From positions 1 to 33,448 of the forward strand of contig NZ_BMNH01000026.1 of NCBI RefSeq assembly GCF_014646355.1: a DNA stretch of 33,448 nucleotides, written 5' to 3'. The stretch comes from Nonomuraea cavernae (GTDB taxonomy: Bacteria > Actinomycetota > Actinomycetes > Streptosporangiales > Streptosporangiaceae). Of this stretch, positions 24,158-32,136 are shown in pieces (position 1 is the first letter of the stretch; each line of letters begins with the position of its first letter). The notes beneath the pieces were generated by a model, which searched no databases, was not told the DNA's origin, and saw only the letters and a list, made by a program, of their open reading frames with translations. A program made the translations under genes and the position numbers.

Positions 24158-25687
24158 GTGGCCGTCACCGCGTCCAGCAAGCCGTCCGAGTCCGAGCCGG
24201 AAGTCCGCACGACGGCCGGCGTCCTCCGCGGCGGCCGCGAGGCGGGCCTGGCGGTCTTCCGCGGCATCCCGTTCGCCGAGCCGCCGGTCGGCGCCCTCCG
24301 TTTCGCCGCGCCACAGCCGGTGCGCAGCTGGGAGGGGGTGCGCCCGGCGGTCGCGTACGGCCCGCCGCCCCCGCAGTCCGGCCTGCTCGGGGCGTCTGAG
24401 GGCACCACCGGCGACGACTGGTTGACGGTCAACGTCTGGACACCGGAGCCGGATCCGGCGGCGGGGCTCCCGGTGATGGTGTGGATCCCCGGCGGCGGTT
24501 ACGCCATGGGCCACTCCAGCCTCCCGGAATACGACGCCGGGCGCCTGGCCGGCGGCGGAGCCGTGGTCGTGACCCTCAACTACCGTCTCGGCATCGAGGG
24601 TTTCGCGCAGATCGGCGGAGCCCCGGCCAACCGGGGGCTGCTCGACCAGGTCGCGGCCCTGCGGTGGGTGCGGGACAACATCAGGGGGTTCGGCGGCGAT
24701 CCGGACCGGGTCACGGTCTTCGGGCAGTCGGCGGGCGGCGGATCGGTCGCCGCGTTGCTCGCCATGCCGCGCGCCGCCGGGCTCTTCTCACGGGCGGTCG
24801 CGCAGAGCGTGCCGGGGACGTTCTTCTCCACCGAGCTGGCCGCCGACATCGCCGCCGCCTGCGCCGCCGAGCTGGGGGTACGGCCCACGGTGTCCGGCCT
24901 GTCGGCGGTGGCCCCGGCCCGGCTGCCGGCCACGGGCGACGCGATCTTCGCCAAGACGGTGCAGTGGCGGGAGCGCTGGGGGCAGATCACCCACCGGCCG
25001 ATCCCGTTCGCACCGGTCGTCGACGGTGACGTCCTGCCGGTGACCCCTTGGCAGGCGCTGGCTGACGGCGCCGCCCGGGACATCGCGCTTCTCGTCGGGC
25101 ACACGCGTGACGAGCACCGGTTGTTCAGCCTGATCGACGGCGTGCTCGGCCAGGTCACCCACGAGCAGACCGAGACCGCTCTGCGCATGCTCGCCCCCGG
25201 CCCGGACGGTGCGCGCCGATACCGCGAGGCCTTCCCGGCCGCGACCGACGAGGAGCTGTACGAGCTGGTCAACGCGGACTGGTTGTTCCGCATGCCGAGC
25301 CTCCACCTCGCCGACGCGCAGATCTCCGGCGGCGGCCAGGCCCACCTCTACGAACTGACCTGGTCCGCCCCGGGATTGGATGGCGCCCCCGGCGCCTGCC
25401 ACGGCCTGGACGTGCCGCTCGTCTTCGGCAACCTGAGCAGCGGGCAGCCCGCCATGCTGATCGGTGATCCGCCCTCCCCGGCGGCGGAGGAGCTGTCCGC
25501 GCGGATCCGCGGGGCGTGGACGGCGTTCGCCGCTCACGGCGACCCGGGCTGGCCTCCGTACGACGCCGACCACCGACTCGCGCAGCTCTTCGACACGCCG
25601 TCGAAGGTCTCCGCCTACCCGGAAGAGACCTCACGGCTGCTGTGGCAGGACCACACCTTCCCGGCGCTCCCGCTGCTCGCGCGGTAA
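24158..25687 (+). CDS. Type-B carboxylesterase/lipase family protein
   Basis: An alpha/beta hydrolase of 509 residues. The family N-terminus FRGIPFAEPPVGALRF is visible, followed by the oxyanion loop PGGGY (about 111-115), NYRLGIEGF and the nucleophile motif FGQSAGGGS with Ser191. The segment CHGLDVPLVFG carries the probable catalytic His. There is no signal peptide, so it acts in the cytoplasm. The frame is open far upstream to 23546, but GTG 24158 has GGAGAGGAG at 8-nt spacing and the family N-terminus begins shortly after it. Substrate unknown; such enzymes hydrolyse esters and sometimes carbamates. A Nudix gene follows at 43 nt. Confidence 0.92.
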   Translation: MAVTASSKPSESEPEVRTTAGVLRGGREAGLAVFRGIPFAEPPVGALRFAAPQPVRSWEGVRPAVAYGPPPPQSGLLGASEGTTGDDWLTVNVWTPEPDPAAGLPVMVWIPGGGYAMGHSSLPEYDAGRLAGGGAVVVTLNYRLGIEGFAQIGGAPANRGLLDQVAALRWVRDNIRGFGGDPDRVTVFGQSAGGGSVAALLAMPRAAGLFSRAVAQSVPGTFFSTELAADIAAACAAELGVRPTVSGLSAVAPARLPATGDAIFAKTVQWRERWGQITHRPIPFAPVVDGDVLPVTPWQALADGAARDIALLVGHTRDEHRLFSLIDGVLGQVTHEQTETALRMLAPGPDGARRYREAFPAATDEELYELVNADWLFRMPSLHLADAQISGGGQAHLYELTWSAPGLDGAPGACHGLDVPLVFGNLSSGQPAMLIGDPPSPAAEELSARIRGAWTAFAAHGDPGWPPYDADHRLAQLFDTPSKVSAYPEETSRLLWQDHTFPALPLLAR

Positions 25688-25718
25688 GGGAGCATGCGCA
25701 CCACTGGAAAGCGGGGCC

Positions 25719-25724
25719 CAGTCT
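25719..25724 (+). promoter_or_regulatory. -10-like element for leaderless Nudix gene
   Basis: CAGTCT lies 6 nt before the ATG at 25731, and no ribosome binding site is present. Confidence 0.35.
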
Positions 25725-25730
25725 CCCATC

Positions 25731-26234
25731 ATGGCGATCAAGAACTCGCACTGCTCCTACTGCGGTCAGGCGTACACCCCTGATCAGGCATGGCCTCGGA
25801 CCTGTTCCGGCTGCGGCAACACCGGCTATCTCAATCCGCTGCCGGTCGCGGTGATGCTGCTGCCGGTGGACGGCCGCCTGCTGGTGGTGCGCCGTGACGT
25901 CGAGCCGGGCCGTGGTGAGCTCGCCCTGCCCGGCGGTTTCATCGACATCGGCGAGTCCTGGCAGCAAGCCGCCGTCCGGGAGCTCCGCGAGGAGACGGGG
26001 GTCGTCGTGGACGTGGCTGACGTGCGGCTCTTCGACGTGCTCAGCGCTCCCGACGGCACCGTGCTGATCTTCGCGCTGGGGCCGCGGATCGGCTCGGCCG
26101 CCCTCCCCCCGGTGGCGGCCACGGCCGAGACGACCGGCTGGTCGCTGATCGGCGGGCCTCAGGAGCTGGCTTTCACGCTCCACACCCGGGTCGTGGCGGA
26201 GTACTTCACCCGCGAAGCCACCGGACATGGCTGA
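25731..26234 (+). CDS. Nudix hydrolase with N-terminal zinc ribbon
   Basis: A 167-residue pyrophosphohydrolase. The N-terminal zinc ribbon has CSYCG and CSGCG. The Nudix box reads GGFIDIGESWQQAAVRELRE followed by ETGV, which fits the G-x5-E-x7-REUXEEXG pattern. The architecture resembles NudC-like enzymes that act on NAD or nucleotide diphosphate derivatives, but the exact substrate is open. The last 13 codons including the stop are duplicated in tandem directly after the gene (26235-26273). The gene converges with the YjbR gene. Confidence 0.92.
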   Translation: MAIKNSHCSYCGQAYTPDQAWPRTCSGCGNTGYLNPLPVAVMLLPVDGRLLVVRRDVEPGRGELALPGGFIDIGESWQQAAVRELREETGVVVDVADVRLFDVLSAPDGTVLIFALGPRIGSAALPPVAATAETTGWSLIGGPQELAFTLHTRVVAEYFTREATGHG

Positions 26235-26273
26235 GCGGAGTGCTTCGCCCGTGAAACCGCCGAACACGGCTGA
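26196..26273 (+). repeat. Tandem duplication of the Nudix gene 3' end (2 x 39 bp)
   Basis: Copy 1 (26196-26234) encodes AEYFTREATGHG plus stop. Copy 2 (26235-26273) follows at once in the same frame and reads AECFARETAEHG plus stop. The copies differ at 7 of 39 positions, and all seven differences are transitions. Either copy 2 is a decayed remnant, or the stop of copy 1 arose within a once longer protein. Confidence 0.85.
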
Positions 26274-26321
26274 CGGGAGCGACTTACGGCGGTGGCCGTC
26301 AGAGGGCAGGCCGCGTGACCG

Positions 26322-26672
26322 TCAGGGCATGCGGGCGATGAGGGACTTGGGCGCGATCACGCGGTAGGCGTCGGCGACGATCTCCGCGATCTCCGCCCAG
26401 TCCACCTCGACGTCGAGATAGACGCCGAGCCAGCCCCGGTGGCCGACGTACGGCGGGCGGAAGAACCGGTCGGAGTCCTCGGCCACCAGCTCCTCCTGCA
26501 CGCCGGGAGGGGCCGCGCACCAGAAGCCCAGCCGGTCGTCGTGGTGATGGTCGGCGTAGCTGACGAACGTCTTCCTGCCTCTGACGAACCAGGTCGGCTC
26601 GCCGTGGCTGAGTCGTTCGGTGGTCTCGGGCAGGGCCAGGCAGAGCCTGCGCAGCTCGTCCAGCGGATCCAT
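26322..26672 (-). CDS. MmcQ/YjbR-family protein
   Basis: A 116-residue cytoplasmic protein. The CyaY-like fold of the family is suggested by the starting helix LRRLCLALPETTERLSHGEP, TWFVRGRKTFVSY, the segment FFRPPYVGHRGWLGVYLD and the C-terminal AYRVIAPKSL. Family members are called DNA-binding from a structural similarity, but the role is unclear. ATG 26672 lies 5 nt after the rseP stop, so the gene is probably translated by coupling. It converges with the Nudix gene. Confidence 0.88.
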   Translation of the reverse strand: MDPLDELRRLCLALPETTERLSHGEPTWFVRGRKTFVSYADHHHDDRLGFWCAAPPGVQEELVAEDSDRFFRPPYVGHRGWLGVYLDVEVDWAEIAEIVADAYRVIAPKSLIARMP

Positions 26673-26677
26673 CGGCG

Positions 26678-27982
26678 TCAGCCGGTGAGTCTGAGCGGAT
26701 TGAACAGGTCGGCGTACACGAGCAGACCGGCCATGATGATCATGACGAAGGCCAGCGCGTAGGTGAGCGGCAGCACCTTGGCGATGTCGACGTAGGCGGG
26801 CTCGGGGCGCCGCATGATCCGGGCATAGCCGCGCTTGAGGCCCTCCCACAGGCCGCCCGCGATGTGGCCGCCGTCGAGCGGCAGCAGCGGGATGAGGTTG
26901 AACATGCCGATCGCCAGGTTGAAGCCGGCCAGCAGGTTGACGAAGAAGGCGTACTTCTGGACGCCGGTCATGTCGGAGGCGAGGATCTCGCCGCCCATGC
27001 GACCGGCGCCCACGACGCCGACCGGGCCCTCGGGGTCGCGTTCCTGGCCCGAGAAGGCGGCGTGCCACACGCCGACCATCTTCTCCGGCAGCTTGACCAG
27101 CGAGACGGCCACCCTGCCGGTCAACTCGCCCATGTAGCCGACCACCTGGCCCATGCTCTGCTTCTGCATGACCTCGGTGGGCATGACACCGAGGAAGCCG
27201 ACGTTCTTCTCGATCGTCGCCGGGTCGTCGGGCTTCGGCCGGTCCTGGGTGATGAGCGTGACGTCGAGCGTCATGGGCTTGCCGTCGCGCAGGATGCCGA
27301 TCTTGACGGCGCCGGCGCCGTATGAGCGGATCTGGCGGGTGGCGTCGTTCCAGGAGGAGACCGGCGAGCCGTTGAAGGAGACGATCTCGTCACCGGGCTT
27401 CATGCCCGCCTTGGCGGCGGGGGTGGGCTGGTCGGTGGATTTGCACTCGGTGCGCTGCTCGCCGGCCGGGATCACGCACGTGTGGGTCCGCGGGGACACG
27501 ATCGGCGCGTAACCGGGCAGACCGATGCCGACCAGCAGGATCGAGAAGAACACGAACGCCAGCACGAAGTTCATCGCCGGACCGCCGGACATGATGATGA
27601 CCTTCTGCCACCACTTCTTCCGGTAGAAGACGCGGTCCTCGTCACCGGGCCGGACCTCTTCCTGGGCCACCTCTCGGGCGGTGTCGATCAGGCCCTGGAA
27701 CGGGCCCGTCGAGGTGCCTCTGAGCTTGGTGGGGTCGTCGCCCGGCCGGGGCGGCAGCATGCCGATCATCCGGATGTAGCCGCCGAGCGGCAGCCACTTG
27801 ACGCCGTACTCGGTCTCCCCCTTCCGCCACGACCAGGCCGTCGGCCCGAAGCCGACCATGTACTGGGGCACCCGGACGCCGAAGAGCTTGGCCGGCACGA
27901 GGTGGCCGATCTCGTGCAGTGCGATGGACACCATCAGCCCGATGAAGAAGATGGCGATCCCCAGGAGGAAGAGCCAGTCCAT
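26678..27982 (-). CDS. rseP: RIP metalloprotease RseP (site-2 protease, M50)
   Basis: An intramembrane zinc protease of 434 residues. TM1 contains the active site HEIGH in SIALHEIGHLVPAKLFG. The segment EYGVKWLPLGGYIRMIGM follows. A PDZ domain in the middle includes AAKAGMKPGDEIVSFNG. The last TM region has the third zinc ligand in NLIPLLPLDGGHI. Such proteases (Rip1 in mycobacteria) cleave anti-sigma factors and other membrane proteins. GGAG lies before ATG 27982. The usual actinobacterial neighbours dxr and ispG are absent here; the next gene is a YjbR protein. Confidence 0.95.
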   Translation of the reverse strand: MDWLFLLGIAIFFIGLMVSIALHEIGHLVPAKLFGVRVPQYMVGFGPTAWSWRKGETEYGVKWLPLGGYIRMIGMLPPRPGDDPTKLRGTSTGPFQGLIDTAREVAQEEVRPGDEDRVFYRKKWWQKVIIMSGGPAMNFVLAFVFFSILLVGIGLPGYAPIVSPRTHTCVIPAGEQRTECKSTDQPTPAAKAGMKPGDEIVSFNGSPVSSWNDATRQIRSYGAGAVKIGILRDGKPMTLDVTLITQDRPKPDDPATIEKNVGFLGVMPTEVMQKQSMGQVVGYMGELTGRVAVSLVKLPEKMVGVWHAAFSGQERDPEGPVGVVGAGRMGGEILASDMTGVQKYAFFVNLLAGFNLAIGMFNLIPLLPLDGGHIAGGLWEGLKRGYARIMRRPEPAYVDIAKVLPLTYALAFVMIIMAGLLVYADLFNPLRLTG

Positions 27983-28086
27983 ATACGCGCGCTCCAGGCC
28001 GGCGGAAAGGTCTTGACGGAATCAGACTAGTCGAACTCTCCACACCTGGATGGCTTGCGCACCCTTTGCGGAATCGCCAGACTGCG

Positions 28087-28115
28087 TTGACAGTATGAGA
28101 TCAAACGATCACTCT
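28087..28115 (+). promoter_or_regulatory. Possible promoter of the orphan LuxR-type regulator
   Basis: A perfect -35 TTGACA (28087-28092) is followed after 17 nt by CACTCT (28110-28115), which keeps only the conserved second A and last T of a -10. AAGGAGGG and the TTG start follow within 25 nt. Confidence 0.35.
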
Positions 28116-28138
28116 GAGACAGAACGAAGGAGGGCGCC

Positions 28139-28744
28139 TTGATCCGGATTTTGGTCGCCGAGCACCTGCCGCTGGTGCGGCGCGGCCTGGTCGCCTCCCT
28201 CGACGCCGAGCCCGACCTGCGGGTCGTGGCCGAGGTGGGCAGTGCCGAGGACGTGCTGCCCGCGGCGCTCACCTGCGAGCCCGACACGGCGGTCATCGAT
28301 CTGGATCTGCCCGGCTCGGGCGGCATTCCCGCCGTGACGCGGCTGCATGAGAAGGCGCCCGGCTGCCGGGCGCTGATCCTGTCCGCCCAGCCGACCCCCG
28401 GCCAGGTGCGCAGCGCCCTGGCCGCGCACGCGCTCGGTTTCATGAGCCTCGACGTCGCTCCCGAGCAGCTGGCCGAGGGCCTGCGGCAGGTCGCGGCGGG
28501 CCGCCGGGCGATCGACTCGGAGCTGGCGATCGCCGCCCTGCAGTGCGCCCCCAACCCGCTGACCAGGCGCGAGCTCGACGTGCTGCGCATCGCCGCCGAA
28601 GGCGCCGGGTCGGCGGAGATCGCCGACCAGTTGTTCCTGTCGGTCGGCACCGTGCGCAACCACCTGTCGCGGATCATGTGCAAGACCGGCGCGCGCAACC
28701 GCCTCGACGCCGTACGGATCGCCAGCGACTCAGGCTGGCTCTGA
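28139..28744 (+). CDS. Atypical orphan NarL/LuxR-family response regulator
   Basis: A 201-residue protein. The receiver-like domain keeps D54 in AVIDLDLPG and S82, but the acidic pair is reduced to E8-H9 and the conserved switch Lys is replaced (GFMSLDVAPEQ, where LLKDA or LSKDA is usual). The LuxR helix-turn-helix is normal: NPLTRRELDVLRIAAEG and GTVRNHLSRIMCKTGARNR. The start is TTG 28139, well placed after AAGGAGGG. No histidine kinase gene is adjacent. It may work without phosphorylation. It is divergent from rseP. Confidence 0.9.
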   Translation: MIRILVAEHLPLVRRGLVASLDAEPDLRVVAEVGSAEDVLPAALTCEPDTAVIDLDLPGSGGIPAVTRLHEKAPGCRALILSAQPTPGQVRSALAAHALGFMSLDVAPEQLAEGLRQVAAGRRAIDSELAIAALQCAPNPLTRRELDVLRIAAEGAGSAEIADQLFLSVGTVRNHLSRIMCKTGARNRLDAVRIASDSGWL

Positions 28745-28871
28745 CCGCCACGAGCGGGCCGAACCCCGGACGGAGCCGCGCCGCTCCCCCGGGGCTCGGG
28801 CTCATGGGCAGAGCGTTACGAGAATCCCAGGACTCCGGCGCACCGGCCAGTGACCACGATCATGGTTGGGC

Positions 28872-28899
28872 CATGGGGTCGGTCATGGTGCGACCCATG
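28872..28899. terminator. Possible terminator between the LuxR-type and SpoIIE-type genes
   Basis: CATGGGGTCG (28872-28881) pairs with CGACCCATG (28891-28899) with one bulged base. A shorter CCCCGG/CCGGGG pair lies near 28764-28796. The two flanking genes converge here. There is no T-run, so the call is weak. Confidence 0.4.
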
Positions 28900-28941
28900 T
28901 CGTTCGTCACTACAAGCACCACAGGGCTTGCCACGCGGACG

Positions 28942-30057
28942 CTACGGGCGCCAGATGAGCACCAGCGCGCAGTCGTCGTTGTGGCCCGACGACATGACGT
29001 TGACCAACGCCCGCGCGCCGTCGCGGAAACCCGACGGCAGCAGCCGCTCCGCCTCGCCGAGCAGCTTGTCGAGCCCGGCGTCGATGTCGCGGCCGGGCTC
29101 CTCGATCAGCCCGTCGGTGTAGAGCAGCAACGCGTCACCCTTGCGCAGGGTGCCGCTGTCGGGCTCGCAGTGCAGGTCGGGCACCACGCCGAGCACCACG
29201 CCCTTGGCCGTGGCGACCTGCCAGTTGCCGGTGCCCGCGTCGAACTTCACCACCGGCGGATGACCGGCCGAGGTGATCGTGTAGGCGCCCGTCGCCAGGT
29301 CGAGCCGGACGTGCACGGCGGTCACGAACCCCTCGTCGCCGCGCTGGCGGTGGAGGTAGGCGTTGCAGGCCGGCAGGAAGTCGTCGACCGAGCCGAGCAG
29401 CCCGCCGAAGGTGCCCGACAGGAGCAGCGCTCTGGTGCCCGCGTCGACGCCCTTGCCCGACACGTCGACCAGGGCGATCTCCACCTTGTCGCCGTCGCGC
29501 ATGGAGACCAGGAAGTCGCCCCCGAAGGAGGACCCGCCCGCCTGCTTGAGCACGACCTTGGCGCCCCAGTCCTTGGGCAGCGTGGGCAGCTCTCCCTGGC
29601 TCTTGAGCCGGTCGCGCAACTCCAGCAGCATCGCGTCTCCGCGCAGCCCCTGCACTCCGAGCTTGCCCCGGGTGCGGGCCATGAGCACGGCCAGCACGGT
29701 GGTGAAGCCGATGGTCACCATGAGTCCGAGCCCGATCCGGCCCACGCCGAGGGTGACGGCGATGTAGCCGAGCGCGACGGCGACCGCCACCATCAGCTTG
29801 GCCAGGCTGGCGAGGCGCAGTTGCAGCCCGCCGAGCAGGGTGATGAGGATGAGCAGCGAGGGCGAGAACCACTCGGTCGACACCCGGGCGGCCAGCAGGC
29901 CCACCAGGAGCGTCAGCACGGTGAGGGTGACCAGCAGGTTGCGGTCGCGGGCCAGCGGCCCTCTGCGGAGGAACCGTACGGCGGACACCAGGAACGGCAC
30001 CCGTACGAGGAGCGCACGGAGCCATGGCGGGATCAGCGGCGCCGGACGGGAACTCAT
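28942..30057 (-). CDS. Membrane SpoIIE/RsbU-type PP2C phosphatase
   Basis: About 371 residues. The N-terminal half has four to five hydrophobic segments (for example LLVTLTVLTLLVGLLAA and LMVAVAVALGYIAVTLGV). The C-terminal PP2C-like domain has the metal-binding and family motifs GGDFLVS, VDVSGKGVDAG, SAGHPPVV, LLLYTDGLIEE and HNDDCALVLI. Such enzymes dephosphorylate anti-anti-sigma proteins and thereby free sigma factors. I choose ATG 30057; a TACAGT about 10 nt upstream would give a very short leader. No target is encoded next to it, but an RsbW-like ATPase lies at 8680-9156. Confidence 0.9.
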   Translation of the reverse strand: MSSRPAPLIPPWLRALLVRVPFLVSAVRFLRRGPLARDRNLLVTLTVLTLLVGLLAARVSTEWFSPSLLILITLLGGLQLRLASLAKLMVAVAVALGYIAVTLGVGRIGLGLMVTIGFTTVLAVLMARTRGKLGVQGLRGDAMLLELRDRLKSQGELPTLPKDWGAKVVLKQAGGSSFGGDFLVSMRDGDKVEIALVDVSGKGVDAGTRALLLSGTFGGLLGSVDDFLPACNAYLHRQRGDEGFVTAVHVRLDLATGAYTITSAGHPPVVKFDAGTGNWQVATAKGVVLGVVPDLHCEPDSGTLRKGDALLLYTDGLIEEPGRDIDAGLDKLLGEAERLLPSGFRDGARALVNVMSSGHNDDCALVLIWRP

Positions 30058-30161
30058 GATGCGCCTGACTGTAGCGGTCTGGCCCGGCTTTGGGCAGCCC
30101 ACTTGACCAACACCTTGATCATCTTGCCTGATAATCGGTGGCCCTCACCTCGGACCGCTCA

Positions 30162-30167
30162 TACGGT
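30162..30167 (+). promoter_or_regulatory. -10 element for leaderless Eis-like gene
   Basis: TACGGT lies 6 nt before the ATG at 30174. Confidence 0.35.
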
Positions 30168-30173
30168 GGACGG

Positions 30174-31403
30174 ATGACGTATCCGATCCGTCCGGTTGAC
30201 GAGGCCGACTGGCCGGCGTTCGCCGAGGTGCTCTCCGAGGGGTTCGGCTGGACGCCGCATCCGCAGCAGTCCGCACGGTACAAGGCGCAGACCGAGTTCG
30301 ACCGCACCCTGGCGGCGTTCGACGGCGACGTGGTCGCGGGCGTCACGGCCGTCTTCAGCCTGACGATGACCGTGCCGGGCGGTCAGCTCCCGGTCGGCGG
30401 CGTGACGGGCGTCAGCGTCCTGCCCTCGCACCGCCGCCGTGGCGTGCTGTCCGCGCTGATGCGCCGGCAGCTGAACGACATCCGCGAGCGGGGCGAGGCC
30501 GTCGCCGCCCTCTACGCCTCGGAGTCCTCGATCTATGGCAGGTTCGGCTACGGCAGGGCCGCCGGGGAGCTGTCGTTCCGGATCCAGAAGCACGGGTCGG
30601 CCTTCGTCCGGAACGCTCCCGTCGACCCGTCGCTGCGGCTCCGGGTGGCGAGGCCGGCCGAGGCGAGGGGCGACTTCGAGCGGCTGTTCGCGTCGATCGC
30701 GACCCGGCGCCCCGGTCGCTACCTGCGCCACGAGCACTTCTGGACGGGCCTGCTGGCCGACGAGGAGATCGACCGGCGCGGTGACGGCATGCTGCGTTCG
30801 GTGATCGCCGAGGACGACGGGGGCGTGCGCGGCTACGCGCTGTTCCGGATCAAGGCGAGCTGGGACTCCAACGGCGTGCCCGACGGCGAGCTGCGGCTGC
30901 ATGAACTGGAGGCGTCCGATCCGGCGGCGTACGCGCTGCTGTGGCGCAGCGTGCTCGACCGTGACCTGGTCTCGCGGGTGGAGGCGGGCGGCAGGCCGGT
31001 CGACGACCCGATCACCGTGCTGCTGGCCGACCCACGGCAGCTGCGCGCGTCGTGGGCGGACGAGCTCTGGGTCCGGCTGGTCGAGGTCGACCGGGCGCTG
31101 ACCTCGCGGTCCTACTCGGCTCCCGTCGACGTGGTCATCGAGGTCGAGGACGACGTGTGCCCGTGGAACGCCCGCCGCTGGCGGCTGAGCGCCGATGCGA
31201 CGGGCGCCGAGTGCAAGCCGGTCGAGGACGAGCCCGACGTGACGCTGCCGGCCTCCTCGCTCGGCTCGGCGTACCTGGGCGACGGCCTGCTCACCACCGA
31301 GCTCGACGCCGGGCTGCTGCGTGAGCACTCGCCCGGGGCGGTGCGGGCGCTGGCCACGGCGATGTCGTGGAGCCCGAAGCCATGGGCGGGGCTGACCTTC
31401 TGA
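30174..31403 (+). CDS. Eis-like GNAT-family N-acetyltransferase
   Basis: A 409-residue protein with the Eis architecture: a GNAT domain, a second GNAT-like domain and a C-terminal sterol-carrier-like domain. The acetyl-CoA motif is VLPSHRRRGVLSALM. The segments EAVAALYASESSIYGRFGYG and TELDAGLL near the end are family marks. I choose ATG 30174 because the protein then begins MTYPIRPVDEADW, the usual family start. Eis of M. tuberculosis acetylates aminoglycosides and other amines; the substrate here is unknown, so it should not be read as a resistance gene. Confidence 0.92.
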   Translation: MTYPIRPVDEADWPAFAEVLSEGFGWTPHPQQSARYKAQTEFDRTLAAFDGDVVAGVTAVFSLTMTVPGGQLPVGGVTGVSVLPSHRRRGVLSALMRRQLNDIRERGEAVAALYASESSIYGRFGYGRAAGELSFRIQKHGSAFVRNAPVDPSLRLRVARPAEARGDFERLFASIATRRPGRYLRHEHFWTGLLADEEIDRRGDGMLRSVIAEDDGGVRGYALFRIKASWDSNGVPDGELRLHELEASDPAAYALLWRSVLDRDLVSRVEAGGRPVDDPITVLLADPRQLRASWADELWVRLVEVDRALTSRSYSAPVDVVIEVEDDVCPWNARRWRLSADATGAECKPVEDEPDVTLPASSLGSAYLGDGLLTTELDAGLLREHSPGAVRALATAMSWSPKPWAGLTF

Positions 31404-31405
31404 CG

Positions 31406-31411
31406 TAGGCT
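31406..31411 (+). promoter_or_regulatory. -10 element for the leaderless 49-residue gene
   Basis: TAGGCT lies 7 nt before the ATG at 31419, just past the stop of the Eis-like gene. Confidence 0.4.
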
Positions 31412-31418
31412 CCTGAGC

Positions 31419-31568
31419 ATGGCGCTGCAGAGTTTGCAGATCACGGCGGTCACCGCGATGCGCGCGCGCGACGTGTCGAAACCGTCGAGGGAGCAGCAGG
31501 AGGCCGCCGACCGGCGGCCCCTGCGCGACGAGATGCCGCGACGCGATCCCAAGCGTCGCGGAGGTTAG
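31419..31568 (+). CDS. Small basic protein, 49 residues, unknown
   Basis: The protein begins MALQSLQITAVTAMRARDVS and ends in a basic stretch RRDPKRRGG. Arg makes up about a fifth of it. It is predicted to be soluble and partly disordered. No family was recognised. Support for coding comes from the -10-like hexamer with leaderless spacing, the lack of other function in this gap, and a stop codon that fits the end of rpiB (the 3' ends overlap by 4 nt, convergent). It could bind nucleic acid, but that is only a guess from charge. Confidence 0.5.
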   Translation: MALQSLQITAVTAMRARDVSKPSREQQEAADRRPLRDEMPRRDPKRRGG

Positions 31569-32032
31569 GGCAGCGAGGGCAGCTGGCCGATGGTCTCGTA
31601 GGTCTCGACCTGGGCGATGCGCCGGCTGTGGCGCTCGGCGCCGGAGAAGGGCGTGGCCAGGAAGGCCTCGACAAACCTGGTCGCGTCTTCGGTGGAGTGC
31701 ATCCGGGCGCCCACGCTGACCACGTTGGCGTTGTTGTGCTCGCGGGCGAGCTTGGCCGTCTCCTCGCTCCAGACCAGGGCGGCGCGGATGCCGCGCACCT
31801 TGTTGGCGGAGATCTGCTCACCGTTGCCGGACCCGCCGATGACCACGCCCAGACTGCCCGGATCGTCGGCGACGCCCTCGGCCGCCCGCAGGCAGAACGC
31901 CGGATAGTCGTCCTCGGCGTCGTAGACGAAGGGACCGCAGTCGGTCACCTCGTGGCCGTGGTCCTTCAGCCAGGACACGAGATGGTTCTTGAACTCATAG
32001 CCGGCATGGTCGGCACCGATGTAGACGCGCAC
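31565..32032 (-). CDS. rpiB: Ribose-5-phosphate isomerase B
   Basis: Interconverts ribose-5-phosphate and ribulose-5-phosphate in the pentose phosphate pathway. The N-terminal MRVYIGADHAGYEFK, GGSGNGEQISANKV and HNNANVVSVGAR are RpiB/LacAB family motifs. The GNGEQ form matches the mycobacterial type, in which a Glu serves as base in place of the Cys of the E. coli enzyme. It has 155 residues. The start is GTG 32032; AAGACT lies 6 nt before it. It is convergent with the 49-residue gene. Confidence 0.95.
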   Translation of the reverse strand: MRVYIGADHAGYEFKNHLVSWLKDHGHEVTDCGPFVYDAEDDYPAFCLRAAEGVADDPGSLGVVIGGSGNGEQISANKVRGIRAALVWSEETAKLAREHNNANVVSVGARMHSTEDATRFVEAFLATPFSGAERHSRRIAQVETYETIGQLPSLP

Positions 32033-32038
32033 GGCTCC

Positions 32039-32044
32039 AGTCTT
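32039..32044 (-). promoter_or_regulatory. -10-like element before rpiB
   Basis: AAGACT on the minus strand, 6 nt before the GTG at 32032. GGAG lies between them but is too near the start for a normal ribosome binding site. Confidence 0.3.
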
Positions 32045-32086
32045 CCACAGCGCCGTCCATCGGACTCCCGGCGCGTGCGCTCTGGC

Positions 32087-32092
32087 TAGAGT
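32087..32092 (+). promoter_or_regulatory. Possible -10 of def
   Basis: TAGAGT lies 44 nt before the def start. A small GTAAGG/CCTTAC hairpin (32091-32110) would sit at the start of the transcript, with a second CCTTAC at 32116-32121. Confidence 0.4.
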
Positions 32093-32136
32093 AAGGGGCC
32101 CCGACCTTACTCACTCCTTACGGAAGCAGAGCACCC

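Noticed and set aside
28543..30177. 544-codon plus-strand frame opposite the SpoIIE-type phosphatase
   Set aside because: Gln/His/Arg-rich mirror sequence; the phosphatase motifs on the minus strand are decisive.
30174..31403. Aminoglycoside resistance function of the Eis-like protein
   Set aside because: Eis homologues have broad and often unknown amine substrates; the sequence alone does not support resistance.
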